NCBI GenBank assembly: GCA_016288205.1
Contig: JAEEYO010000049.1
Span: forward strand, 1 to 64,000
Direction of reading: 5' to 3'
Origin: Treponema sp.
GTDB lineage: Bacteria > Spirochaetota > Spirochaetia > Treponematales > Treponemataceae
DNA: 64,000 nucleotides
Below are positions 43,073 through 51,906 of the stretch, in pieces. The notes beneath the pieces are model-generated. The model worked only from the letters and a program-made list of their open reading frames with translations, was not told the origin of the DNA and searched no databases. The translations under genes were made by a program, and so were the position numbers. Every line of letters begins with the position of its first letter. Within the stretch, counting starts at the first letter, position 1.

Positions 43073-43102
43073 TATCAATGCTGGTATAAGCATTCTTAAA
43101 AA

Positions 43103-43145
43103 GGGCGCAGAGGATTATTTCGAAATATTCCCCGCGCTCTTTTTT
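43103..43145 (+). terminator. leuB terminator
   Basis: GGGCGCAGAGGATTATTT ... AAATATTCCCCGCGCTC followed by TTTTTT. Long stem with small mismatches. Confidence 0.88.
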
Positions 43146-43146
43146 A

Positions 43147-43185
43147 TCTTTCCACTTTCCACTTTCAACTCTCAACTTTCAACTC
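43147..43185. repeat. Heptad repeat at 3' end of addA
   Basis: On the minus strand GAGTTGAAAGTTGAGAGTTG then AAAGTGGAAAGTGGAAAGA. It supplies the last codons (RVES) and stop of addA. Confidence 0.85.
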
Positions 43186-46100
43186 GTACGTCTTTTCCCC
43201 AGCGCAGATAGTAAAGCACGCATCTGATTTTTTCCATCGGGCATCCGCACATCATGGAAAGAGCCTCACGGTAATACGCAAGCTGCTCGTAATAAATCTC
43301 CGGATGCACGTGCCGGTTAGTTTTATAATCAACTATCACATATCCGCCGTCTTCCGTCCTGAACACAAGGTCCATCTTTCCGTTGACAATGTTCTCGCCC
43401 TTTTTGTAATGGAACGCATATTCAGCCCTGTGCCATTTTGACGAAAGAGCCGCCTTGCCTGTTTCGCTTTTCAAAAACTGGTCCCGCATTTCAACGCAGA
43501 TTTTTCTGAGCCTCTGTATCTTTTTTGCATCCCCCTCAAGAAGCGCAAAATACCTCTCAGAAATCTCCTCATCAGATTTGTTCACGGCAGCCTCAATATA
43601 AGCGTGTGCGGCACTTCCAAAATCCTCGTATGAAAAATCCGTCTTTTTTGTCCCTCCGGATTTTACTGAGTCGATTATTGTGTCAATCTCTGCGTAAGGA
43701 ATTTCCTCTACGTCGCTCTCATCCTTCGTGGTGCTGATAACCTCTGAACTAACAAGTGAGCTCGGATAGATGTACGGAAACGCAATCTCTTCTTTTTCTA
43801 CGATCACTGATTTTTCCATCAAAGACAGAATGTGCCTCGCGCTCTCTTCCTTTCCCTTTGGATTCTCAATGCTCTCAACCGGAACCTGCGGCGGAATATC
43901 CTCAAAAGTGAAGGGCTTCATGCCTTTGTAATCGTCCGAGGTAAAATATGCGATTCCAGGTGAGAGAACGTCCAGCGTGGATTTCGGCTTTGACCCTTCC
44001 TCAGGAAGAAATTTCAGACGGTCATCCGGCTTTTTTTTCACGCATCCGCTTATGTACACTTCCTCAATGGCACGCGTGATGGCGACGTAAACGATTCGGC
44101 GAAGCTCCGCGCTCTCCATCTTTTCTTCCTCGCCTTTTGCAAGATTGAAAAAATAGTTCGGGGCAGAATCAATCATGCCGATTCCAGAATGCAGGTTGAT
44201 TGAAAGTCCGTGCGTCTTGCTCATGTAGACCGCTTCTGAATTTGTCTCGTTTCTTGTTCCTTTCCCGCACCCGCAGATGAACACATACTTGAACTGGAGT
44301 CCCTTGCTTTTGAAAATGGTCATGATTCTGACACCTTCCGTCTGCTCAATCGGGATGTCCATGTTCTCAAGCTTTTCCATCTCGTCCTCAAAAACTCTGA
44401 GTCCGTCAACAAAATCCGGGAGGCTCGTCGTCTCTTCGTCGGCCCGTCGTGCAAGCTCAAAAATCCTGTCGTAGAGAGTGGAGTACATGCTGACTTTCTG
44501 GTTCCACATTGTCTCGTATCGGTAACCGAAGTCATACCAGAGTTTTGTCACCATTGAGGCGATTTTCTCCGTCTTTAAATCTTGTGTGATTGCCCGGTAC
44601 ATTTCTCCTGCGTGAGTGAATCGTGCTGCGCTTTCCTCAGACAGAATTTCTCCGGCATCTTCAGTGAAGGGTTCTTGTTCCATCGCAAGGATTGCATCAG
44701 CCTCCTCGTTGCTCATGGACACAAAGCGGGAATGTAAAAATTTTTCATAAGTCGCTCTTTCGTTCGGATATGCGGCAAGTCTCAGGAAGGTGACAATCTC
44801 CGGGACAATGAAGCTGTTGAAAAATCCAGTGACGGTTTCCGTGCTGTATGGAATTCCGTTTTCCAAAAATGTTTTTTCCCAGAGTGATTGCAGACTGTAT
44901 TTCCTGAACAGCACCGCAATGTCGGAAGGACGCACTCCTTTTTCCTCAATCAGCGTGCGGATTTTGTTTGCGGTCCACTGTGCCTCAGCCGCGTCATCCG
45001 TAAGACTCTCATCATCCGCTTCCTGTGATTTGTCGTAAAGTGCGATGTGAATTTTCGGCGAGTAAAATTCGTCCCGTGTTTTTCCGCTCATCTTCGCAAT
45101 TTCATCTCTTGCGGAATCGGAAAGCTCCGCGTCGTTGTAAATCGCCTCGTATGCGGGAATCTCGCTCTGGTTGTGGTTTGCCTTAAAAAACACGGATGGC
45201 ATCGTGTGATTTTTTTCCTCGCTCGGCGGATAATCTGCTCCTCCGAAAATCGTGTTGAACGATGCGATCAATGCGGCGTTGGATCTGTAGTTTGTGCTCA
45301 GTTCCATGCATCCGTCCTTGAAATCATCCGAAAGCGCGCGGAACACACTCACGTCGGCACCACGGAAACGGTAGATGCTCTGCTTTTCGTCCCCAACGAA
45401 AAACAATTTGTCCTTGCAGATTTCATCCACGCCCGGCACAGATTTTTCCATGCGCTCAGGTTTTTCTGCCAGAAGAAAAAGCAGGTCACGCTGCATCGAG
45501 TTGTTGTCCTGAAATTCATCAATCATAATCGCACGGTATTTTTCTTTTTCCGCCGCACGGATTTCAGGATGATCGGTCAAAATGGCGAGCGCAAGATTGC
45601 TTACGTCCTTGAACGTGAGAATTGACTCCTGCCTTTTCAGGTCGTTGGTCATCTCCTGGAATTCTTCCATGAGCGGCACGATGGATTTTGCAAGCGGATA
45701 TGTGAAAAAAAATGTGAGCAGACTTTTCAGTTCCGGAATCAGCTTGTCCCGCATCGTATAAAAAGTTTCCTTGATTACTTCAAGTCCCTTTCCGCCTGTT
45801 GCCTTTAAAAGCGAAATCCTGTTGATGAAATCCATGAAGGAAAGAAATCTCTCTGCGTCCTCTGATTTATCGCAGTCATCTTTGAACATCGCCTCGCTCA
45901 TCTCAGGAAATTCTGGAATGTCGTCGGTAAATGTCTCGCACAGGGCTATATAAAATTTCAGGCCACGGTTTCCCTCAAAATCAAGAAGGGCTCTCTGTAA
46001 GTCGGCATAGTCGCTCATAAATATTTTGCCGGCCTTGTTCCATCCGGTGATGATTACGTCCATCTGATTTTTCAGCATGTCATTGAAGTCCAAGGGAAAC

Positions 46101-46609
46101 GCGATGCTTGAGTTGTAGAGAATCGGTTTCACAAAAAGCTCACCCGCAATGTCCTGAAGGTTTCGTGTCTGCACAAGATTTTTAATTCCGCTCTTGTCCT
46201 TGTTTTTCAGTATGAACGGAAGTGCCATGCTTGAGACTGATGCCGCAATCGCTTCCTCGTCCACCTCAAATCCGGGACTGATTCCGTAGAAGTTGCATCC
46301 GAGCCTCGCAATCTTCGTGCAGTAGCTGTCCAGAGTCTGAATGTTCGCCTCGTGAAAATTCTCCACGCTTTTCGGATCAGCTGCCTTGAGCGTCTGGTAA
46401 ATCCTGCCGTACATTTCAACCGTCGCTTTTTTTGTGAACGTGAGCGTGAGAATTTCATCCACTTTGATTTTTTTATCCAGCACAAGATGGGCGAATCTGG
46501 ATGAGAGCACCGATGTTTTTCCTGAACCGGCACCCGCGCTGACAACAGCATTTCTTTCTATATTAATGGCAGCTTTTTGTGCCGCGTCGAATTTAATTTT
46601 CTCGGACAT
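43172..46609 (-). CDS. addA: AddA-type helicase-nuclease subunit
   Basis: 1145 residues from the ATG at 46609 (CAGGAGAAAAT before it). UvrD-like SF1 helicase: Walker A AGAGSGKT at 25-32, LTLTFTKKATVEMYGR (Ia), MIDEFQDNN (Walker B), FVGDEKQSIYRFRGAD, STNYRSNA, TIFKSKGLQFKYVF, and RRIVYVAITRAIEEVYI (VI). The last ~180 residues hold the nuclease domain with KMDLVFRTEDGGYVIVDYKT. With AddB it would process double-strand breaks for RecA loading. The start overlaps the end of the addB gene by 17 bases, so both are coupled. The end RVES comes from the heptad repeat. Confidence 0.92.
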   Translation of the reverse strand: MSEKIKFDAAQKAAINIERNAVVSAGAGSGKTSVLSSRFAHLVLDKKIKVDEILTLTFTKKATVEMYGRIYQTLKAADPKSVENFHEANIQTLDSYCTKIARLGCNFYGISPGFEVDEEAIAASVSSMALPFILKNKDKSGIKNLVQTRNLQDIAGELFVKPILYNSSIAFPLDFNDMLKNQMDVIITGWNKAGKIFMSDYADLQRALLDFEGNRGLKFYIALCETFTDDIPEFPEMSEAMFKDDCDKSEDAERFLSFMDFINRISLLKATGGKGLEVIKETFYTMRDKLIPELKSLLTFFFTYPLAKSIVPLMEEFQEMTNDLKRQESILTFKDVSNLALAILTDHPEIRAAEKEKYRAIMIDEFQDNNSMQRDLLFLLAEKPERMEKSVPGVDEICKDKLFFVGDEKQSIYRFRGADVSVFRALSDDFKDGCMELSTNYRSNAALIASFNTIFGGADYPPSEEKNHTMPSVFFKANHNQSEIPAYEAIYNDAELSDSARDEIAKMSGKTRDEFYSPKIHIALYDKSQEADDESLTDDAAEAQWTANKIRTLIEEKGVRPSDIAVLFRKYSLQSLWEKTFLENGIPYSTETVTGFFNSFIVPEIVTFLRLAAYPNERATYEKFLHSRFVSMSNEEADAILAMEQEPFTEDAGEILSEESAARFTHAGEMYRAITQDLKTEKIASMVTKLWYDFGYRYETMWNQKVSMYSTLYDRIFELARRADEETTSLPDFVDGLRVFEDEMEKLENMDIPIEQTEGVRIMTIFKSKGLQFKYVFICGCGKGTRNETNSEAVYMSKTHGLSINLHSGIGMIDSAPNYFFNLAKGEEEKMESAELRRIVYVAITRAIEEVYISGCVKKKPDDRLKFLPEEGSKPKSTLDVLSPGIAYFTSDDYKGMKPFTFEDIPPQVPVESIENPKGKEESARHILSLMEKSVIVEKEEIAFPYIYPSSLVSSEVISTTKDESDVEEIPYAEIDTIIDSVKSGGTKKTDFSYEDFGSAAHAYIEAAVNKSDEEISERYFALLEGDAKKIQRLRKICVEMRDQFLKSETGKAALSSKWHRAEYAFHYKKGENIVNGKMDLVFRTEDGGYVIVDYKTNRHVHPEIYYEQLAYYREALSMMCGCPMEKIRCVLYYLRWGKDVRVES

Positions 46610-49379
46610 ATTTTCTCCTGAACTCCTCAAAAGCGTCTCCGCAGTCAACGTCATGTGCAAGAACCTTCTCGGCGTAGAACTTTGCAAGCTCCAAAAATCT
46701 TTCGGCGGTCGGTTCAAAATCCACGTCCTCACGGGCTCCTGCAATGGAACCAAACACGGCTTTGTTCTCACCTTTTTTCACGTTGAAGAATGCGCAGTTC
46801 TCAATCTCAATCGGCTTCTCCTGGTTTTTCAAAATGTAGGTATAGACCGGCATCTGAAAATCCGGAACCGGTTGATCGTCGCTTATGAAAAATTTGTCCG
46901 AGTGAATCGCATTGTCCGATGTCTTGAAATCCACGAGAACACATTCTCCTGTTCCCGGCTCCGAAAGCAGGCAGTCAATCTTTCCGTAGAAATAGTATCT
47001 CTCGTTTTCAGGTTCGTATGAGAACCATTTTTCTACGGCGTAAATATGGAACCCCTCGTATTTTATTGAGAAAGATTCCACTGTGTTTATCATCGTCTCG
47101 AAAAGTGCTGCCTTTCCGGTTCTGAGCATCTCTTTCGCAAGTATGCTTGACTCAAATTCCTCAAGTCCCTCGTCAATACTTTCGCTCAGGATTTTCATAT
47201 ATGACTCTGAAAGTCCGTCCTCACCCACGGAAAGCGGCAAATCTTGTTTCGAAAGTTTCATGCAGTACCGCTCAAGAATTTTATGGTAGAGATTTCCCCA
47301 CGCAAAGGGGTCCATGAGCTGAGCCTCGTTACTCTGATCTTTTATTTGCAGGACATAGTCGTTGAAAAACTGATGGCTGTCTTCATAAAAGTGTCTCAGA
47401 TGTGAGTATGTTATGCGGACCTTTCCGTCTTTCAAAAGCGAGTCATCAATCATGGATGCGATTTTTTTCTTTGAGCTTTCACTTGTGTCTCCGCTTTTTC
47501 CCTGCATGACATTCCATGATTTAATTCCGTTGTTCTCAACCGTCGTGGTGATTTTGGGAAACACTGAGCCTGAGTCAAGGAAGGATTTTCTTTCATGCAT
47601 ATATGGGTCCCTTTTGTCTAGCTCAGCTCCGTCAAGAAGCACGTTTTTTTCAGGCATGTAAATCTGCTTTTCGTCTACTGGCTGCGGGGATTTTTCTTTT
47701 CTCAGATCCACCTCAAAAAGATCGCCGTTTGTAAGCGCATAGTTCCCGAAAACTTTTTCGGATGATGTGAAGAGAATTTTCTTTCCCGCGCTCATCGCAT
47801 AAAGCTGGATAAAAAGCGGAGTCACATTCGGGTCGGATGTAAAACCAAGGGACTCCCTTTTTCTGTCGCTCAAAAATCCCAGCTGCTTGTATGTAACCGA
47901 AAGCGATGCCTGGGATGAGTCCACGATTATCTGTGCGTCAAAGGGCACCGCCGCCGCAAGTCTGTAGGGAAGAATCTGTACGCCCCGGCTCTCCGACTGT
48001 GGTACATACATTTTGTCGTCAAGAAGCCTGGTGAAAAATCTGTAGTAGTTTTTTATCTTGCATTCAGGAAACTGTTCCTCTATTTCTATCAGCGCGCTTA
48101 GTTCGGAAATGCATCGGCTCAGGATAAGGTCGCTCATTTCGGTGCATCTCTCCATGTCGAAAAAGTGATCGCGCATCGTAAAGTAATGCGTCCTGATTTC
48201 CGCGAAAGATTTTGCCCTGACCATCGACGTGAAGATTTTTCTCATCGCCCTGTACATGTTCACGATTTTCTCATCCACCGGTGTTTTGTCCAGAGGCTTT
48301 TTGAACGACTCTTCCCACACATCGAATTTTTTATTTTCGCTTTCAAATGAGCAGATGCAGTTGTTGTCCCTTCCGAATTCAATGAATCGCTCATTGAGTT
48401 TTTCATCATGCCAAGGAAGCTCCCTGTTCATAAGAAGCTGCTTTATGCTTGAGTATGAGAAATTGTCCGTGACGCATTGCCGTATTCTTTCAAACAAAAC
48501 TCCGGCTCCTGATGAACTGAGCGGCATTCCGTTTTTCTCCGTGTGCGGTATGTCATAAAGCTCAAGCTCCCTGCTCAGATACGGTCCGTAAGTGTCCATG
48601 TTCGGCACATTGATAGCGATACCTTCCCAGGGGATGTTTTCTTCTTCGTGCAGCTGCCTGATTTTCAATGCGACATAACGCAGCTCCGTCCTTGAGTTCG
48701 TGAAAAAATTGCACAGTGGTTTACGCTCGTTTTTTTCCGGCAGATGGATTATCTCAATGTCCTTCGACGACTCAAGAATCTCCCGGTATTCCATGTAGTC
48801 CATGAGTATTTCGGGAAAGAAGATAAAATATCTGTTGCCGTCAGCTTTGAAAGGCGGGGTCTCCCATGCAGGATCGAAGAGTCCGTTTGCGTCAAGAAAT
48901 TTCTTGTAGTGTGTGAAAATCTCCATGTAGTCCTTGTCTTCCGCGTCCTCGGAGATTGTGCCGGAAATCCGTTTTTCCCCGAATCTTTTTTCCCATATTG
49001 AAAGTGATGGCAGAGTCCGTGAAATCCATGGTGCGAAGGAGACTGATTTTTTTGCGTATTCCCGGGACACAAGGTATGAGAGAAATGGTTTCTCCGCGTT
49101 TTCGTTCAACAGCTGCTCGGCGAACAGTTCACGCATGACTCCCGGAATGGATTTTTTGTCCTGAACCGTGGACCTTACCGACGTGCCTTTAAAATCATCC
49201 CATGCGATGAATCTTTCCAGGGCGACTGCTTTTGTGTCCGTGTTTTGAATCACCCAGTCAGCCCACATCGTTGCCGCAATCTGAGTCGGAAACACGAAAA
49301 TATTTTCCGTGCCGCCGACATTTTTCCGTAAAGTTTCTTCTATTAAATTTGATTTGAAATCCAAATTGGAACCAGCCAT
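46593..49379 (-). CDS. addB: AddB/RexB-like PD-(D/E)XK exonuclease subunit
   Basis: 928 residues. An N-terminal inactive helicase-like part (IFVFPTQIAATMWADWVI, YFIFFPEILMDY) is followed by a C-terminal PD-(D/E)XK nuclease: GNLYHKILERYCMK, FYGKIDCLLSEPGTGECVLV and DFKTSD. No clear Fe-S cysteine set surrounds the nuclease, unlike Bacillus AddB, so it may be a divergent subtype. Coupled with addA by a 17-base overlap. The leader carries a strong 12-pair hairpin just before the ribosome site (GAGGACAAC). Likely acts with AddA in break repair. Confidence 0.85.
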   Translation of the reverse strand: MAGSNLDFKSNLIEETLRKNVGGTENIFVFPTQIAATMWADWVIQNTDTKAVALERFIAWDDFKGTSVRSTVQDKKSIPGVMRELFAEQLLNENAEKPFLSYLVSREYAKKSVSFAPWISRTLPSLSIWEKRFGEKRISGTISEDAEDKDYMEIFTHYKKFLDANGLFDPAWETPPFKADGNRYFIFFPEILMDYMEYREILESSKDIEIIHLPEKNERKPLCNFFTNSRTELRYVALKIRQLHEEENIPWEGIAINVPNMDTYGPYLSRELELYDIPHTEKNGMPLSSSGAGVLFERIRQCVTDNFSYSSIKQLLMNRELPWHDEKLNERFIEFGRDNNCICSFESENKKFDVWEESFKKPLDKTPVDEKIVNMYRAMRKIFTSMVRAKSFAEIRTHYFTMRDHFFDMERCTEMSDLILSRCISELSALIEIEEQFPECKIKNYYRFFTRLLDDKMYVPQSESRGVQILPYRLAAAVPFDAQIIVDSSQASLSVTYKQLGFLSDRKRESLGFTSDPNVTPLFIQLYAMSAGKKILFTSSEKVFGNYALTNGDLFEVDLRKEKSPQPVDEKQIYMPEKNVLLDGAELDKRDPYMHERKSFLDSGSVFPKITTTVENNGIKSWNVMQGKSGDTSESSKKKIASMIDDSLLKDGKVRITYSHLRHFYEDSHQFFNDYVLQIKDQSNEAQLMDPFAWGNLYHKILERYCMKLSKQDLPLSVGEDGLSESYMKILSESIDEGLEEFESSILAKEMLRTGKAALFETMINTVESFSIKYEGFHIYAVEKWFSYEPENERYYFYGKIDCLLSEPGTGECVLVDFKTSDNAIHSDKFFISDDQPVPDFQMPVYTYILKNQEKPIEIENCAFFNVKKGENKAVFGSIAGAREDVDFEPTAERFLELAKFYAEKVLAHDVDCGDAFEEFRRKYVREN

Positions 49380-49397
49380 GTTGTCCTCTTCTGTAAT

Positions 49398-49442
49398 GGT
49401 AACATCGAAAAACAGAAGTTCTTCGATGTTACCTAATTTTTT
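49398..49442. other. Stem-loop before addB
   Basis: GGTAACATCGAA ... TTCGATGTTACC, a perfect 12-pair stem. On the plus strand TAATTTTTTT follows, so it can end plus-strand transcripts; on the minus strand it is in the addB leader about 18 bases before the ATG and may limit translation. Confidence 0.7.
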
Positions 49443-49525
49443 TCTTCCACTTGATAATATAGTCCATTTTCCGACTTTTGTTCAGAGCGATTGCACGTTT
49501 TTTTCAAATTTTTTTTCATAACCCA

Positions 49526-49554
49526 TTGATTTTTTTCTGCGTCTGTGATATAAT
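49526..49554 (+). promoter_or_regulatory. tRNA-Ala promoter
   Basis: TTGATT (49526-49531), 17-base spacer, TATAAT (49549-49554), 13 bases before the tRNA. Confidence 0.85.
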
Positions 49555-49567
49555 ACTTCTATCTTTT

Positions 49568-49640
49568 GGGGATATAGCTCAGTTGGTAGAGCATTTGGTT
49601 CGCAATCAAAGGGTCACCGGTTCGACTCCGGCTATCTCCA
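49568..49640 (+). tRNA. tRNA-Ala (anticodon CGC)
   Basis: 73 bases, full cloverleaf. The acceptor GGGGATA pairs with TATCTCC and has the G3-U70 pair that marks alanine tRNA. D arm GCTCAGTTGGTAGAGC, anticodon stem TTTGG/TCAAA with loop TTCGCAA, anticodon CGC (reads GCG), T arm CCGGT-TCGACTC-CGGCT with one G-T-type pair. CCA is not encoded. Single gene. Confidence 0.93.
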
Positions 49641-49761
49641 CTCATTCAAATCCTTTGGTATGCCTTCGGGAACTTTTGATTTTTCAGATGCGGTTTTCGG
49701 AGGCTGATTTTTTTTCTGCAAGTGATGGAAACAAAATCCGAAATGTGATACAATGCCACGC

Positions 49762-51804
49762 ATGAATTACTTGAAAAAACGGCTCTTTGCTTCTTTCAGG
49801 ATTTTTGTTGTTGCGCTCTCCATTTTTTTGTCTTGTGTTCCGGTGTTTGGAGACGATTCTGAGGACAAAAGCTGGAATGAATCATTTGAAGAAAAATACG
49901 GCTCTTATGGTGATTTTTATACGGCAGGTGAATTGGAATCACTTTCGCACACTTACTACGAATACGGAACCCCATCCACAAAATGGACCGTGCTGATTTA
50001 TATGAGCGGCTCGGATTTGGAAAGCTCCTATGGCGAGGGTAGCAGGACACTTTTGAAAATTGCGGCCGCATGCAACAATCCGAATGTAAGAATCCTTGCA
50101 CAGACCGGAGGTTGCACTCGATGGAATAATATCAGGGTCTCATCAAAAAAGATGCAGCGTTTCAGGCTTTCAGGCAAAAGTCTTGAGCAGATTGCGGAAG
50201 TCCCTCTTGATTCAATGGGAAAATCAGAGACGCTTTCTTCCTTTATAAGCTGGGGCAGAAAAAATTATCCTGCTGACCGCTACATGATTCTTTTCTGGGG
50301 GGAGGGCGCACCGGTTTCCTCAGGATTTTTGCACGACAAGCTTTACTCCGATGATTTTCTTTCCGTCGCGGAAATGAAGCAGGCACTTTATGATGGAGGC
50401 GTCCATTTTGACATCGCTGTCTTTGACGCAAGCCTCGCACAGTCGCTTGAGCTTTGCCGGGAGATTTCACCCTACGTTCATTATTCGGTCGGTTCCGAAG
50501 AAACTATGCTTCCCGAAGGTCTCGACTACGAATCCTGGGTTTCATACTTGAGCAAAAACAACGGATGCAGCGTTCAGGGACTTTGCAAAAAAATTGCCGA
50601 CACATATTGCGATTTTGCGGAGGATGTTGATTTTGAGGAGAGCACGATTTCCGTCGTGGATCTTTCACAGATTGGACCGCTCTACAAATCTTTCGTAAAA
50701 ATGTCTGATGAAATGCAGGACGCGTCTTCTTCAATCAGCGGAATAAAAAATCTCAGTGTCGCTTCAAGGGACTCCCTGACCTTTGGAATCTACGGAATGC
50801 TTGACCGCTCGAATATGCTGGACCTTGGTGATTTTGCCCGCAATACGCTTGACGTGCTTCCCAACTCATCCTTTGAGATTCTTGAAAATCTGGAGAAGTC
50901 CGTGATTTATGAAAGGCATGGTTCCAAAAGACTTGCCGCTTCAGGTCTTTCGTTTTTCTATCCAGTTGATTCTTCCGCCGCTGAGCTTGATTCCTATGCG
51001 TCGTTTTCTGGAAACGGTCCCTATCTTTCATACATTGATTCCATCACGGATTACTGGCGTGCTCCTGCGTGGGTTCCCGGATTCCTTCCGACGAAAGAAA
51101 ATCAGGTGCCGTCCCTTTCCGAATCTGTTCCTGCCAAAAGCCGCGATTATCCCGTCCGTCTTGATGAAAGAGAGTCTGCTGACGGTGTGCCTGTGTTGAC
51201 TTTGACTTCGGGAGCGGAATCAGTCTCGCAGGTTTCATTCGGTCTTCTTTTTATGGAGCGTGAGTCCGGCAAGATTCTGAACGTCGGATTTCGCGAGGCC
51301 AATTCTCTGGATGAGACTGGAACGATTTATGGCGGTGCCCTTTCATTGCGCTGCATGTCCATGGATTCAAACATAATGAACTGCATTTATATGGAAGAAA
51401 AAAACTCCGAGCTTGATTTTTCCGTGCCTGTGCTTTTAAACGGAAGGAGCACGAATCTTCTCTTTTCCACGAATCCTGATGACGGTGGCTGCGAGCTCGT
51501 GGGTGCGTTCGATGCGATGACATTTCATTCTCCCATGCCGAGAAAGCGCAATCTGCTCAGAACTGGGGACATGCTGGAATTCACTTTTACTGATATTGAG
51601 TCTTTTGCCGAAGTCGCTGTCGGTTACACCACGGTCAGATCCTCAAATAAAATTTCGTTGCGCAATCTTCCCGATGGAAATTACATGGGATATTATGTTG
51701 TCACCGACGTTTTTGGAAATACTTACGAAAGTTTGGGACGCACAATCAGGGTTTCCTCCGGGGTGATTGTTCCTGTTGTATCATCGGAGACGGAGATTTT
51801 TTAA
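49762..51804 (+). CDS. Exported clostripain-like (C11) protein lacking catalytic residues
   Basis: 680 residues from the Met at 49762; an ATG at 49753 overlaps the -10 box TACAAT. Signal peptide to about residue 30 (VPVFGDD). The C11 fold is clear: KWTVLIYMSGSDLESSYG near 74-91, GKSETLSSFISWGRKNYPAD, and GSEETMLPEGLDYESW. But the His motif (usually LWNHGGG) is FWGEGAP at 178-184, and the Cys motif (usually FDACLM) is FDASLAQ at 221-227, so both residues of the dyad are lost. The C-terminal ~280 residues are beta-rich and unrecognised. It is probably a binding or scaffold protein, not a protease. Confidence 0.85.
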   Translation: MNYLKKRLFASFRIFVVALSIFLSCVPVFGDDSEDKSWNESFEEKYGSYGDFYTAGELESLSHTYYEYGTPSTKWTVLIYMSGSDLESSYGEGSRTLLKIAAACNNPNVRILAQTGGCTRWNNIRVSSKKMQRFRLSGKSLEQIAEVPLDSMGKSETLSSFISWGRKNYPADRYMILFWGEGAPVSSGFLHDKLYSDDFLSVAEMKQALYDGGVHFDIAVFDASLAQSLELCREISPYVHYSVGSEETMLPEGLDYESWVSYLSKNNGCSVQGLCKKIADTYCDFAEDVDFEESTISVVDLSQIGPLYKSFVKMSDEMQDASSSISGIKNLSVASRDSLTFGIYGMLDRSNMLDLGDFARNTLDVLPNSSFEILENLEKSVIYERHGSKRLAASGLSFFYPVDSSAAELDSYASFSGNGPYLSYIDSITDYWRAPAWVPGFLPTKENQVPSLSESVPAKSRDYPVRLDERESADGVPVLTLTSGAESVSQVSFGLLFMERESGKILNVGFREANSLDETGTIYGGALSLRCMSMDSNIMNCIYMEEKNSELDFSVPVLLNGRSTNLLFSTNPDDGGCELVGAFDAMTFHSPMPRKRNLLRTGDMLEFTFTDIESFAEVAVGYTTVRSSNKISLRNLPDGNYMGYYVVTDVFGNTYESLGRTIRVSSGVIVPVVSSETEIF

Positions 51805-51850
51805 CGCGGGATTTATTTTAGTCCGTAAGTTTTATAATAAGAAGAAACTC

Positions 51851-51879
51851 TTGCAACTGATAGGTGAATGTGTTATAAT
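51851..51879 (+). promoter_or_regulatory. Antiporter gene promoter
   Basis: TTGCAA (51851-51856), 17-base spacer, TATAAT (51874-51879). Confidence 0.85.
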
Positions 51880-51906
51880 CCGTTGCAAACTTTCAGGGGG
51901 TTCACA

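Noticed and set aside
49568-49640. tRNA-Ala as the integration site of the 53.7-64 kb island
   Set aside because: Four kilobases of ordinary genes lie between, and no repeat of the tRNA 3' end was seen at the island edges.
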